Shown here one piece after another: positions 1 to 12,000 of a stretch of DNA of 64,000 nt. Made by a program: the position numbers and the translations under genes. Positions within the stretch are counted from its first letter, which is position 1, and each line of letters begins with the position of its first letter. The stretch is from Phallusia fumigata (taxonomy: Eukaryota; Chordata; Ascidiacea; Phlebobranchia; Ascidiidae), in NCBI GenBank assembly GCA_008931825.1, contig QXVZ01032917.1, positions 10,655 to 74,654 of the forward strand, read 5' to 3'. The notes under the pieces were generated by a model. It was not told the DNA's origin, did not search any database, and saw nothing but the letters and a program-made list of their open reading frames with translations.

Positions 1-60
1 AAAAAGCCCCCCCCCCCCCAATAATTTCAATGGATTTGCGCCAGTGACGAAAGCAAAATT
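1..60 (+). repeat. Poly-C and dispersed repeat at window edge
   Basis: A C run followed by AATAATTTCAATGGATTTGC is a copy of the repeat at 21226-21275, truncated by the window edge. Confidence 0.45.
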
Positions 61-136
61 ACGCTTGCATCTAATACGGTGTGAGACGCAAATAACAAAC
101 ACACAATGCCCAAAACAGTAAGTTCACTCGCCCAAG

Positions 137-142
137 TTTATT
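137..142 (-). terminator. Poly(A) signal of ficolin-like copy 1
   Basis: AATAAA on the minus strand about 60 bases beyond the stop codon of copy 1. It suits a short 3' UTR; cleavage itself is not visible. Confidence 0.5.
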
Positions 143-200
143 TACACACATTTCCTCACAAGTTTACAAATATAAACAGTAACTTGGATAAAAATGTTGA

Positions 201-1942
201 TTACATTATGGGCCGAATTTTTATTTCCGATCTTTTTCGTGATAGAGGTCTCCACCAATTCCCTGTGTGGTTAGTTGTTTCCTTGTTAACATATTTTCCA
301 TTTAAATTTGAAGTATGGCAACTTTTGTACCACCAAGCTCCATTCCAAGCCACTGCACAGTTTGAACCATATTGATCATGATCTTGATCTTTGGTAGTGA
401 ATGGCATCTGATTGTGGTAGACCAACATTTCCCCTAATCAGAATTTTTTTAATGAAATGTGAACATCTAATTTTTGTCAGCCTCAAAACCAAACATACCT
501 GCATTACCACTGTATCCTCCTACAGTCAAGCGGTAAAACGTTTCAGCAGATCCAATGCTGAAGTTGCTGTTGATAAAAAGATTTGTATGTAAATTTTCAG
601 AAGGCAAAAAAACACGTTACGTATAACTAACTTTGTCACCTTGTGTTCTGAAAACAAACCAACAAGCGTTTGTTTTCTATTTCCGATAATCGAAACACGC
701 TTGACTTTTTATGTATATTTTAGGATTGTTGACTTAAAGTTGTAATCTTTACATGTACAAAGACATGTGTAAGATTGGTAAAGCCCAACAGATTTTAATG
801 AGTTAGGGGAATGCCACACAAATGTTTGCCTAGATAAACAAAAGATGGCGATTGGGGATTTAACATGCCGTTAAGTAAAAGGCAACTGCAAATTTTTTCA
901 TAGTTTTGTTCGACATATGCTAGATTGTGTTTTATACACTAATATTTCATTCACCTGTATTTCGCAAATACTTTAGTTGAATCAAAATTTTCCAAGTCAA
1001 TCCGAAGTTCGTGAGGTTTCCAAGCTGTAAGTTTGTGCATCAACTGCAAACCTGTAAAAATCTCCATTCAATTAATAGGTAACGTTTTACGTACGCAGAG
1101 TTCGAGGCGCTTGGTAAGGGCTATTATATGACCGCATTTAGCATGAGTTGAAAGTCGAAAACATTAAATTTCCTATATAATAGAAAAAATCCAAATAAAA
1201 CCTAAAAATGTTCGCTTATTTACCGATCCAAAACTCTTCATTCAGTGAGCCAAATCCTCTTTCATACTCATCCCAACCTTTGTAGAAATCAGTTGAACCG
1301 TCGTATCGTTTCTGTACGATCTACATTTTTTTGGACAAACAAAGCATCAAACAAGATGAAAAATATCTTACTTGTTCCGTAAAGATACATTAAACTATTA
1401 AACATGATTAATTTACTAATCGAATTTAATTGAAACAAATTAACTCACCAACCAGCCTCCGCCGTCCGTTTCCATGTCACAGTATCCCTGATACACATGC
1501 GATAAATGTAGTGAATATACGCCACTTGTGGTGAAACCCTTGTTTTTTGCATCCTTGCAACTTGTCGGCTGCATACGAGCAATGGTTTCTGCACAAACCC
1601 AACAAAAATGAATTAAACAACTTGTAACAATTAAGGCAAAATATTCAACTTACCCAAAGCGCTTTCAAGATTGTTTTCCAGTAATTCCACTTTTGCTTCT
1701 ATCTTGTTGAAAGCATCTTCCCAAGTATCATTTGCTCCTCGTTCTCCTTTGACTCCCTGCAAACCACGAGGTCCGGTCATCCCTGGAGGACCTTGTTTTC
1801 CTGGAGGACCAACTGGACCTGGTATCGGAGTTTCATTGTTACCTCCACAAGTAAGGATCACCTGATTTGCTCCCTGACATGAAGATGAAGCAAGCAAACA
1901 AGACACAAAAAATACAACAAAAACTGACCCAAATGCATCCAT
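201..1942 (-). CDS. Ficolin-like secreted lectin, copy 1 (6 exons)
   Basis: Exons from 5' to 3' on the minus strand: 1942-1654, 1588-1449, 1320-1224, 1051-955, 566-499, 433-201; phases agree and give 307 residues. Exon 1 encodes a signal peptide (about residues 1-22), a short Gly-X-Y run ([14 protein letters not shown] and on to GERG) and a coiled coil ([13 protein letters not shown]). Exons 2-6 encode a fibrinogen-related domain: the [17 protein letters not shown] start, [11 protein letters not shown], the [11 protein letters not shown] block, the DQDHDQ calcium-site region, then NCA and [17 protein letters not shown]. This order is that of ficolins, which are secreted pattern-recognition lectins that can feed lectin-pathway complement; the ligand is not readable here. 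Exon 4 ends at the gtgaat donor (955), because exon 5 needs phase 2. A sister copy lies upstream at 4238-6060. Confidence is high for the family and moderate for orthology. Confidence 0.9.
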
Positions 1943-2504
1943 TTTTGTCTGTTATAAATATTATGCTTGCATTGTTATTTTGCAAGGTGAAACTGGTTTT
2001 CGAAATGGTCTGTAAGTTCAAGAACTATGTCCGACGATTTTTTTTTGTTTAGTATGGTTTGCAATGACAACATTGATTTTGAAAACCACGTTTTTTTAGT
2101 CGGTGCTTTAGCAAAACCTAAAACAAAATTTGAACAAAAACGAAAATGACCCCTCCGGTTTCTTCATAACTCTAAATTTATTGAGTCTTTTGAAAAGTTA
2201 TGCCGATAGAAAAAGAACAACAACAACTTTCCGGTTTTAATTGCCAAAATGCGCACCACATATGTATTAACCAAAATTAGTTTTGCTTTCAACCGGAGTA
2301 AATTAAGTCATCCGTACATATTGTGCTCCGGTTTTGGCAAATTCCTTAAACACAAGCAAACACCAAAAATTATTAGCATCCTCATTGTCTGTTACTTTGC
2401 TCTGAACACTAAACGCCAAACCATTTTTCATTCAATTATATACTGCTGCTTTTTGCCGAACTTGTTTGTTTTAAGTATGCCTGGAGTAAGAATGTCTCAA
2501 ACAG

Positions 2505-2672
2505 CCGCAATTGACGTCAGATGGCGCAATATATTTTAGAATAACATTTTTGAGGATGCCGCATTTGACGTCAGGTGGCGCAATTAATTTTGTGTTTACA
2601 CTTTTCAGTAAGCCACACTTGACGTCAGATAGCGCAATAATTGTGGATTAACATTCTTTGGTAATGCCACGT
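2505..2672. repeat. 54-bp tandem repeat carrying TGACGTCA
   Basis: Three units share the core TTGACGTCAGRTRGCGCAAT, with the palindrome TGACGTCA at 2512-2519, 2566-2573 and 2620-2627, exactly 54 bases apart. A fourth unit starts in register (GCCAC at 2666) but breaks off into other sequence. TGACGTCA is the full cAMP-response-element/ATF site. The array lies about 570-690 bases upstream of the start codon of ficolin-like copy 1, so a regulatory role is possible but unproven. Confidence 0.75.
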
Positions 2673-2740
2673 CGGGCGAACACTTGGTCGAATGGTCTGA
2701 GACGCTTGACTCGGGATCAACCCGGGTTCGAACTTGTTGA
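2668..2740 (+). repeat. tRNA-like SINE head (degenerate)
   Basis: The stretch has an A-box-like TGGTCGAATGGTCTGAGA and a B-box-like GGGTTCGAAC with tRNA-like spacing. Acceptor and T-stem pairing is poor, so it is not a functional tRNA; a tRNA-derived SINE fragment is the best reading. Confidence 0.4.
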
Positions 2741-4237
2741 AAAAATCCACTTTGGCGCCTAGTAAGGCAATGCATTTTCGTACACATGCGAAAATGACGC
2801 AGTTTGGCGGTTTGTTATTTGCAGTAAATATGTAAAACGTTTCTTTCGCTTGTTGTTTCGATTAGAAGGCGCTATTGTTAAATTTGAAACATTTATTACG
2901 CTTTGGGTCATATTTGCTTGAACAAAACAGTCTTTAAACCCAGTCCCCCCCAAAAAAAATCAGTTTCGACATTTTTTTGCTTCATTCGGAACAATTGGAA
3001 GTGATTTTACGTTCAGGTTTGGAAACAATTTTTGCTCTACTTGAAACGTGTTTTGTTCCGGCTAATTTTAACGACTCCAGTCGCCCATACACTTGCCTCA
3101 TTACTAAAAGCGTCATTTAGTATGTTGGTCTTAGCAATCATCGTTTTTGTACCTGGTTGCCTATGTGTATCCGTGTATTGCAATGTTTAGACTTATGTAG
3201 ATCTACGGGCAATATTGTAGCCAGCTGTTCCCCATGAAACCGAAGATGTCACGTTTTAGTTGTTCATCGTTGGTAAAAGCCTTACACTAACTTACTTGTA
3301 CTTCACGCAAAACATTTCTGGCTTAAGAATGTATGTTAACTACATCGGGCAGATACATATTGCGAAATATATACATGTTGTGAAAATACTAACTGTTGGA
3401 TTCAACAAGAAGAACATGATATTATGACAGCTAATATGCTGTATTAATATTAAATGCTTTATAATGGAGTCTTATTTGAAAAGTAACATATTAAAAACAA
3501 AGAATGACTCAAAGCTAGAAAGGTAAACCATAGATCCAAAAGCAAAAAATCATGCGTGTAAAATTTACACTGTAAATGTTTGTAAATACGCGGTTAGGTG
3601 CAAAAACATAATGTTTTTACATCTTTATCGCCAATTTGTCTAGCAGGGCTCCTGTAATAGTTCCGACCATGCTGTCAATATAATTACAATCAAAACATTT
3701 AGTAAAAAAGGATTGTTGTGGTACACATACTGTTACACACTGGTATCACAAAAAGGGAAATAGTTTCGTGCCGGTATAACGTGTGAATTATTTTCAACTT
3801 TTGGTGAACATTTAAGCATTTAAACAGATTTTTTGAAAAACTAAACCCTTTGCTCCTGGTTTAATTTACTTTGCGCATTTTTATTTCCACTCTTTTCAGT
3901 GTGAAGCCGAAACTATATGCATTCCACACAATACATTGCCAACTACTTCATTATCTCGATCTTTTGTTGAAATGGATTTCCGTTGTGGTACTCGGATTGA
4001 CTATCGCCTGATGAACCCAAGAGACATTAAAGCAGGGCTGGCGTCGTATTAAAACAAGTACCCAGATTTGTTTTCTTACTTCTCGGGGTTTTAAAAACCT
4101 AAAATGCACGAGGTAAACCACACAAAAATACTGATGACAATCAAATAACATGGAAATTTGTTTGAATGTTGGGAAAAGGGACAAAGGTGTTTCAACAGTT
4201 ACAAACTATATACAATTAGTACGAATCCAAATTTTGT

Positions 4238-6060
4238 TCAGATTATGGGTCTGATTTTTATTTCCGATCGTTTGCGTGATACAGGACGCCATTTATTTGA
4301 CGAGCCGTCCGTTGTTTCTCGGTTAAAGTATTTGCCGTTTAAATTTGATTCGTGACAACTTTTGTACCACCAAGCTCCTATATACTCCACTGCACAATTT
4401 GAAGTGGAGCGTTGATCGTGATCTTGATCTTTGGTAGTAAATGGCATCCGATTGTGATACGTCAATCGATCAACTAATAAATTGAAAACAGTTAAAAACA
4501 TCGTAAACACCAACTCGATGCAACAGTTTTTTCTGAGTTGCAAAGATCTGGCTTTTCGACTGATATGAATTCCAACATACCTACATTACCACTGTATTCT
4601 CCAACAGTCAAACGATAAAACGTTTCAGCAGATCCAATGCTAAATGTGCTGTCAATAAAAAAAAAAACTCGCATGAAATATTACTATTACTTGGGAAAAC
4701 ACAGTATACTTGCAACATAAACTTTTGCCATGTACTCGTACTGAGTAATACGAAACCACAAAGCAGATATAGGATTTTCGAACGTTAGCTTTTCTCAGCT
4801 GTCCTAGCAAGATTGTATTTTTAAGGATCGATTTAAAAGTTGTAATCTTTACATGTACAAAGACATGTGTAGGTTTGGTGAAGCCGAACAGATTTTAATG
4901 AGTTAGGGGAATGCCACACAAATGTTTGCCTAGATAAACAAAATATGGCGATTGGGAATTTAACATGCTGTTAAGTAAAAGGCAACTGCAAATTTTTTCA
5001 TAGTTTTGTTTAACACATGCTAGATTGTGTTTTACACACCACTATTTCATTCACCTGTATTTTGCAAATACTTTAGTTGAATCAAAATTTTCCAAGTCAA
5101 TCCGAAGTTCGTGAGGTTTCCAAGCTGTAAGATTGTGCATCAACTGCAAACCTGTAAAAATCTCCATTCAATTAAGGTAACGTTTTACGTACGCAGAGTT
5201 CGAGGCGCTTGGTAAGGGCTATTATATGACCGCATTTAGCATGAGTTGAAAGTCGAAAACATTAAATTTCCTATATAATAGAAAAAATCCAAACAAAACC
5301 TTAAAAATGTTTAAAACAAAGTATTTTGAATTATCGCTTATTTACCGATCCAAAACTCTTCATTCAGTGAGCCAAATCCTCTTTCATATTCATCCCAACC
5401 TCGGAAGAAATCAGTTGAACCGTCGTATCGTTTCTGTACGATCTACATTTTTTTGGACAAACAAAGCATCAAACAAGATGAAAAATATATTACTTGTTCC
5501 GTAAAGTTACATTAAACTATTTAAGTGTGGTTTATTACTGATCGATTTTAACTGAAACAAATTCACTCACCAACCAGCCTCCGCCGTCCGTTTCCATGTC
5601 ACAATATCCCTGATACACGTTGAGTGGATTTAGTGAATATACGCCACTTGTGGTGAAACCTTTGTTTTTTGCATCCTTGCAACTTGTCGGCTGCATACGA
5701 GCAATGGTTTCTGCCCAAACCCAACAAAAATGAATTAAACAACTTGTAACAAGGTAAAATATTCAACTTACCCCAAGCGCTTTCAAGATTATTTTCCAAC
5801 AATTCTACTTTTGCTTCCATCCTGTTGAAAGCATCTTCCCAAGTATCATTTGCTCCTCGTTCTCCTTTGACTCCATGCAAACCACGGGGTCCAGTCATCC
5901 CTGGAGGACCTCTTTTTCCTGGAGGACCGGCTGGACCTGGTATCGGAGTTTCATTGTTACCTCCACAAGTAAGGATCACTTGGTTTGCGCCTTGACATGA
6001 ATATGCAGGAAGTAAACAAGCCACAAAATATGTTACAAAGATTGATCGAAAATTATCCAT
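4238..6060 (-). CDS. Ficolin-like secreted lectin, copy 2 (6 exons)
   Basis: Exons on the minus strand: 6060-5772, 5710-5571, 5442-5346, 5151-5055, 4648-4581, 4473-4238, giving 308 residues. Exon lengths 1-5 (289, 140, 97, 97, 68) are identical to copy 1; the last exon has one more codon. Domain order is the same: signal peptide, Gly-X-Y run ([14 protein letters not shown]), coiled coil, fibrinogen-related domain with DQDHDQ, NCA and [17 protein letters not shown]. It differs from copy 1 mostly in the signal peptide and the C-terminal fibrinogen exon (YIGAWW against WNGAWW, DGSSNKW against NHTGNWW). Introns around 4820-5290 are almost the same as 720-1190 in copy 1, which indicates a recent duplication or gene conversion. 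The likely role is an extracellular recognition lectin. Confidence 0.9.
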
Positions 6061-6823
6061 CTATGATAAGTGACAAACATCATGTTTGCTATTGTAAATT
6101 CCCAATGTGAATGTGTGTTATTAAGCTGTTCGAAAGGCCAATAATCAAATGAAGTTGATTTTCGTCACGGAACTTACTCAACTGGTAAAACTACGATATT
6201 TGTGGTTGTAGCAAAACGTTGTTGATTCTAATGAACCACAATTTTACCTACACTTCCAGCGCCGAATGCCTCTTTTATCTGACGACAGAAACGCAATCCC
6301 ATGGTGGTAAACACTAGTTCTAACTGAAAATTTTTAGTTAAGCTGCGTGGTGCAAAATTGTTATCCAGTTTTGACGCCATTACCGACCGACAACATTGGA
6401 AAAGTTTTGGTTTAAATGAAGTTTTTTTTTTTGTGAGGCGCCTTCTCTTTCCAACCGATGACACACCTGACAAAAAGCTTATCTAATAATCTTTGGTCTG
6501 CAAAAACAACGCTGGCAATCTTATATGCTTCCCAAAGCTTACATTTAATCAATAATTATGATTGCGAAAAAATCAACAATCGTAGCCTATTTTTGAAAAA
6601 GAATCCACGCTGGTTACGCGTTCTGACTTTTGTTCACTGTAAAATACTCTTTTTCTCTTTCTCCATTTCACGCAAAAGCGACCTAGAAAAGCCTTAATCG
6701 CAGTGTTGCCCTTTGAGTTCAGATTTTAAGGTGGCCAAATTTCATCTAAATTTTACCTCGCCTATCGTGAATTGCTATCGTGAGTTGATACGTGTGAGAG
6801 TGTTTTCCTGAATCATTTTTACA

Positions 6824-7210
6824 AGCACCAAAATATGCTAACGGATTGCTAGCTGGTACCTGTCATTCTTTCTGAATTGGTTTTGTTGGCACGAAAATAT
6901 GCAAACGGATTGCTAGTTGGTACCTGTCATTCATTCTGAATTAGTTTTGTTGGCACGAAAATATGCAAACGGATTGCTAGTTGGTACCTGTCATTCATTC
7001 TGAATTAGTTTGGTTGGCACCTAAATTAAGCAAGTGGATTGCTACTTGGTACCTGCCATTGTCTCTAATTCAGTTTTAGTGGCACCTAAATTAAGCAAGT
7101 GGATTACAAGTTGGTACTTGCCATTGGTTCCGAATCAGGTGAACAGGGACCAAAATTAAGCAAGTGAATTTCTATTGATACTGTCAGTGTTTCGTGAACT
7201 AGTATCGCAG
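6824..7210. repeat. 64-bp minisatellite, about six units
   Basis: Units begin with GCACC/GCACG at 6825, 6889, 6953, 7017, 7082 and about 7147, so the period is 64-65 bases. The shared core is CGGATTGCTAGTTGGTACCT. The first three units carry AAAATATGCAAAC; later units change to TAAATTAAGCAAG, so the array shows stepwise divergence along its length. Confidence 0.85.
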
Positions 7211-7387
7211 GCCCTAGGTCCCCGGAAAAATCTCCCTCTATAGGGGCAAACTAGTTGTTGTTGTTTTTAAAAAAATAACATAACAAATCATTTTTGGGGG
7301 GTCTTTAGGACTCTTACGTATAGTCTTATAGCTTTCGGCGAATCCAAAACCGACCAACTCTTCAGTTGCGTTGGCCCGTCATACACA

Positions 7388-7460
7388 TGGGCAGTAAAGA
7401 GCCGCTGGATATATGCCTGTCAGTGTTTTCCAATTAGTTTCTCCAGCGCCAAAAATATGC
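7388..7460. repeat. Stray diverged unit of the 64-bp minisatellite
   Basis: CCTGTCAGTGTTTTCCAATT followed by a CAGCGCCAAAAATATGCAAC segment repeats the order of the array unit about 180 bases beyond its end. It suggests that the array was once longer or was interrupted. Confidence 0.45.
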
Positions 7461-7595
7461 AACCAGTGCGTGTATGTACTACTAAGCAGCAATTTGTCAC
7501 ATTTTTATTAAGATAGTTTGCGCACTTCTGGCATGCCCTACGAAGAAGGCCGCCATACGCAACGAAGCAAAAATCTTAAACCAATGCGTTATGCC

Positions 7596-8041
7596 TAGGG
7601 TTTCAAAAATACAATACACGTAAAATACATAAAAAATACATCAAAGTACATGTATTTTTTACTGTAAATAAAGCAAGCATCTGATAGACACGCCGAGTTT
7701 TTGCCCGTAGGCCAGTGGTTCCCAGACGAGGGTCGCAAGGATGCTTCTGAGAGTCACGGAATGATATAAAGCAAGGCAATAACGTATACAAATGAGGGCT
7801 TTTAAGGTACAGCCTACTGCGAATTTTAGAGTCCTGTTTATTCTTTTCAATCAGTGTACAGTGATTATGTATAATACCTTACTTGCAATGACCGCTTACA
7901 CTCTTCTACAGATGAGTAATGCATGGCTAAAGTGAAATAAAAGTGGAATGTACCAAAATATTGAGTTTTAAAAAATACAAAAAGTACATGTCTCAATTGT
8001 ATTTTACGCACAACAAAAAATACCGTATTTTTTAAACCCCA
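7596..8041. mobile_element. hAT-like non-autonomous DNA transposon with TSD
   Basis: The ends are inverted: TAGGGTTTCAAAAATAC at the left and the complement of TGGGGTTTAAAAAATAC at the right. Flanks GTTATGCC (7588-7595) and GTTATGCT (8042-8049) match at 7 of 8 bases, as an 8-bp hAT-type target duplication would. No transposase is present. A second motif typical of hAT ends, CAGTGGTTCCCAGACGAGGG, lies inside near 7712 and may mark a nested element. Confidence 0.6.
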
Positions 8042-9028
8042 GTTATGCTGGAGCAACGCCTGAATGCGTTATGCTCACAATGAGTCTACCGTCGAGACAC
8101 CTTCCTCACCGGTTGATCTTTTTTGTGTTATTTTTTCATTTTTCTGATTTGGTGACTTCAACTTGGGTCAACCATCGGGTTTTACGACCCATAAATTGAA
8201 TTTCAGAACAATAACTTTTCCGACACATTTTTATGGTTCCGGTTGAGTAATCTGTGTTTACTCGACCGTTCCATCAGCTGATAAGCAAAGAGTAAACAAA
8301 GCCTTCGCCTGCTGCTTAACTGTCGTATAACGTAAAATTTACAACGCTTTCTAAACATGAGTTGTTGTTGCTAAAAGCAATGGCTATGACTACTATGCGA
8401 AAGTAAAGCAAGCCATTAAGTTAAAAAAAAATAACTGATAATATTTTAATTACAATAAAGTGTTGGTCTGTGTGAAATTTTACCATTTTTAAGAAATGTT
8501 TTTGCGAAATTTAAGTTTTTTACCCTGCAGCCATGTTGTTGTTAATGTTAAAAATCACATATTTTAATGTTTTTATATTTTATGGTAAGTTGTGATAAAC
8601 TTTTAAACATTAAACATTAGAGTTTCAAGATTGCTGGAAGCTTTTGCAAAGGTATGGCTGTAGACTATAACAAATGTAAATTTGGAAAAACAGCGATGAG
8701 TTTTAGGGTCAGCTCACTGTATATTTTTAAGTGCATATATCGTATTTGTTAGGAATATTCTGATATGTTTCCGGTTTGCTAGAACAAATGTAATTATGTT
8801 TGAATAGCCTAAAAAATTATTGGTTAAAATTTCAGAGTCCTGTCATTTTTAGTTTTCTAGATATTGCATTGTGTGCCAGTTTTTGTAGTGGAATACACTG
8901 TGGGGTGATCTCATTGGTGATCTACTTTTTAGTGGCGAATACTGACTCATTGCTTGACTGCTTAATTGATATCCTATATAGCCTATGATATCCTATATTT
9001 TTTATGCAGTGTGTGCCTGGTCAGGATA

Positions 9029-12000
9029 ATGCCTGACCCCGTATGTGTTGATGTTGTTGTAATTGGTGCTGGAATATCTGGACTTGCAGCTGCACATGAA
9101 TTACAGCAACTGACAAGTGAAAAATTGGATGTTATTGTTTTGGAAGCCAAAGGTATACTTTTTTGTATGCTTGCCTTAGACATATTTAGATCTATGGCAT
9201 TTTTCATTGATGGCATTTTAAAACATTTTTTAACAGACAGAATTGGAGGTAGACTTTGTAGTAAAACCTTACCTTCAGCCAATGGAACAGACAAATGGGA
9301 CTTAGGGGGGCAATGGGTTTCAAGGTGAGCAGAAAAGAGCAGTATTTTGCATCTTTAATGTCAAATAAATGTTACTTGTCAATTTAAGTTCCCAAGTATA
9401 TGTACTCCAACTTCTGGAAGAATTTGGTCTTGGAACATTCTCACAGTATTCTCACGGAGAAAAAAAACTGCTGATGTACAATGTATCAGATCTGCGTGCA
9501 TACAAGGGACTTTATCCATCATTGGGTGTGTTTGAGTTGATAGACCTACATCAAATAGTGAGAAAGGTAACATTCTTTTGATTCAAAAGCAGTGTTGTTT
9601 TAACCAGAGCTCCCCAAACTAGGGGTTGCAACCCTGCAGTGGGTTGCGCAATGACTGTTAACGTAATCTGTAATTTGTTACTAGACCAAGGTTTGTTGGG
9701 TTTTTCAGTTTTGGACAAAATTTTGTGCAATGCCACATGTGGTTTGGGACAGTGTTGATACATCAGAAACCCTGTAATTATTATGCATTCTTACATACTT
9801 CTCAGGCCAAGAATTTTTGAAGTTTTTTATGTTGCTTAAATAGTATTTAAATTGTGAACTATAATGATGTATTTCCACATACTGTTAGGGGTTGGTGAAA
9901 GCAGCTGTAGTCATTATAAAAATCCAATGCAAAAAAAGTTCAATTCCTACACAAATTTAGATAGACAAAATGGCTGCACAAATTCCATTGAGCAGTCCAG
10001 CATCAGCAAAGCTTGCAAACAAATGGGACAGCATGACTGTACAAACATTTATACATCAGTCATCAAGATGCAAAGGTAAGTCCTGTTTAATGTGTTTATT
10101 TTTATTTTCATTGAACTGCTGATGATGCCTGAAAACTAACCCCAAAATTTGCTGTAACAGCGACCTCAGATACTCTTGCATGTGCCATGCGAACTGTGTT
10201 TGGAACTGAGCCTTCTCAACTGTCACTTTTTTACTTTTTGTACTATATCGCTCTTTCGGGTGGTTTAAATCGACTTGTTGACCATGGTGCTGGTGATGCA
10301 CAAGAGTTACGGGTTCAGGTAGTGAATTGTAATGTAGTTTTAGAGCATGGAAATGTTTTTGTTTGTTTTAACTATGCATAATATGAAACAGAATAACTCT
10401 GTTGTGTTTTTTTAAGGTGAACATTTGGTTTTAACCTCTTAACTGATTTCAGTTTATTGAATCATGGTAATATTGATTGTTTCATTTGCCTTGGCTTTTT
10501 CTGGACTTATACAATACTATGTGCAAAGCAAGGGCATGGATTTTTAATCAAATTTTTTTTGTGCAATAGCAAAATGATCAAATTCAAGCGGTCTCTAATG
10601 TGGTCAAAATACACAACGAACGCCTGTGGGTTATAGCGTCATTATAGTATCTGTTATCACTAATATTGTCGGTGTATATAATACAAAAAACGCGCAAAAT
10701 TGGGCTTCCTCCTGTGTTGTTTACCGAGCGAAAAAAATGTGTTGCTTGTCTCGCAAGTGTTTGGTATAAACAAGTCTTCAGAAAGTTGTGTTGGCACAAG
10801 CAAAATATATTTTGAAGCAAGAATATAATAACGAATCCATGAAATTTCTAAAGTGGCAACAATGACTTTTTATAATGGCTGCCACCCTAGAAATTTCAAG
10901 TGGGCTGCCGATCACCCCTGCTACCCCGGGAATCAATGCCTATGGCACACTGTATGTCTGTGACGAACTGAGTAATTGGCAATAAATTTGAGGACATAAG
11001 ACACACCGCAGCTTTATGTTTTAATTTGCAGATTAAAAACAGCTTTTATGAAATAATTTTTTATATTAATGTTTAGGAAACTGCATCATGTTTACCAGAG
11101 AAGTTAAAAGATAGAATTGGTGCCCAGAGAGTGAAGTGCAACCAGCCTGTTGTTAGCATAAAGCAGGTATGTTCAACAAATGTTTAATGTCACTTCTTTG
11201 AGCTGACTAAGCTGGCAACTTACATGTCAACGCACACCAAAATAAGCTAGATTGCTATATTGCTTGGGTCCATATTGTTAAGTCCAATGAAAATAAGACA
11301 GATTGGACCGATATCATTTGTTCCTGCAAAATAAACACTTATAGTTAAGGCTCCTTGGTGTCATCAAGTTACATATTTGAAAAAAAACATTTAATGTCAA
11401 CTTTTAATCTGTTTTCCAATCCAATGCATTAAACATCCCCACTTGGAATAATATTAAACTAAACCTAAACTTGTATTGTAACACGGTACACACAGTATAT
11501 GGTATACAAGGGACTGCACAAGATTTTCACCAATTTATATCCTAACTTTCCACATTAAAAAGTAACACATCATGTTGATAAGCGTGCACGCAAAATTCAC
11601 CATTTACCCAGTCCAGTCATTTCTGCTCGGATCGCCTGATGGCCTGATACAACTCCGTAAGTAGTCCGAAGGATTTCCAACTTTTTGTTGCAGTAATGGA
11701 GGTTTGGTGGCAAATGGGGAAATGGAACATAAATGGCTGGCCTTTTATTGCTGTTTAACCTTTTTCGAGGGTGTCATCCAGTATTTCCCTGTTTTTTAAT
11801 ACCCTTTTTACAACTAATATTTTTATTTCCACATTACCACTGTAAAAAGGAAAATATCTTTACAATTGTTTCTCCAGACAAACTCCGGGCCATGTGTTGT
11901 AACAACTAAAGATGACACAACCTACCATGCACAGTTTGTGATTGTTGCCATTCCCCCACACTTAGTAAACCACATATCATTTTCCCCTGAGCTTCCAATA

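Larger units (their letters stand above)
1943..4237. other. Spacer between the two ficolin-like genes
   Basis: No coding exon is supported. The stretch holds the upstream region of copy 1, the 54-bp CRE-bearing tandem repeat (about 2505-2670), a tRNA-like repeat head (about 2670-2735) and otherwise AT-rich sequence. The downstream flank of copy 2 begins near 4237. Confidence 0.6.
6061..9028. other. Repeat-rich intergenic spacer
   Basis: No gene is supported. The stretch holds the upstream flank of ficolin-like copy 2, the 64-bp minisatellite (6824-7210) with a stray unit near 7390-7460, and a TIR element at 7596-8041. It also has a repeat at about 8042-8095 whose inverted copy lies at about 20800-20850. 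The last few hundred bases lead into the oxidase gene. Confidence 0.6.

Noticed and set aside
2668-2740. Possible functional tRNA gene
   Set aside because: A- and B-box-like motifs exist, but acceptor and T stems do not pair, so it was kept only as a tRNA-like repeat.
6228-6473. 81-residue minus-strand frame upstream of ficolin-like copy 2
   Set aside because: It has a basic start and no known motif or splice partner. It may be chance or an unknown first exon; evidence is too thin.
8966-9028. Upstream in-frame ATG of the oxidase gene
   Set aside because: It would add about 21 hydrophobic residues before the flavin fold. MAO-type enzymes begin just before the GAGISG motif and anchor by the C-terminus, so 9029 was preferred.
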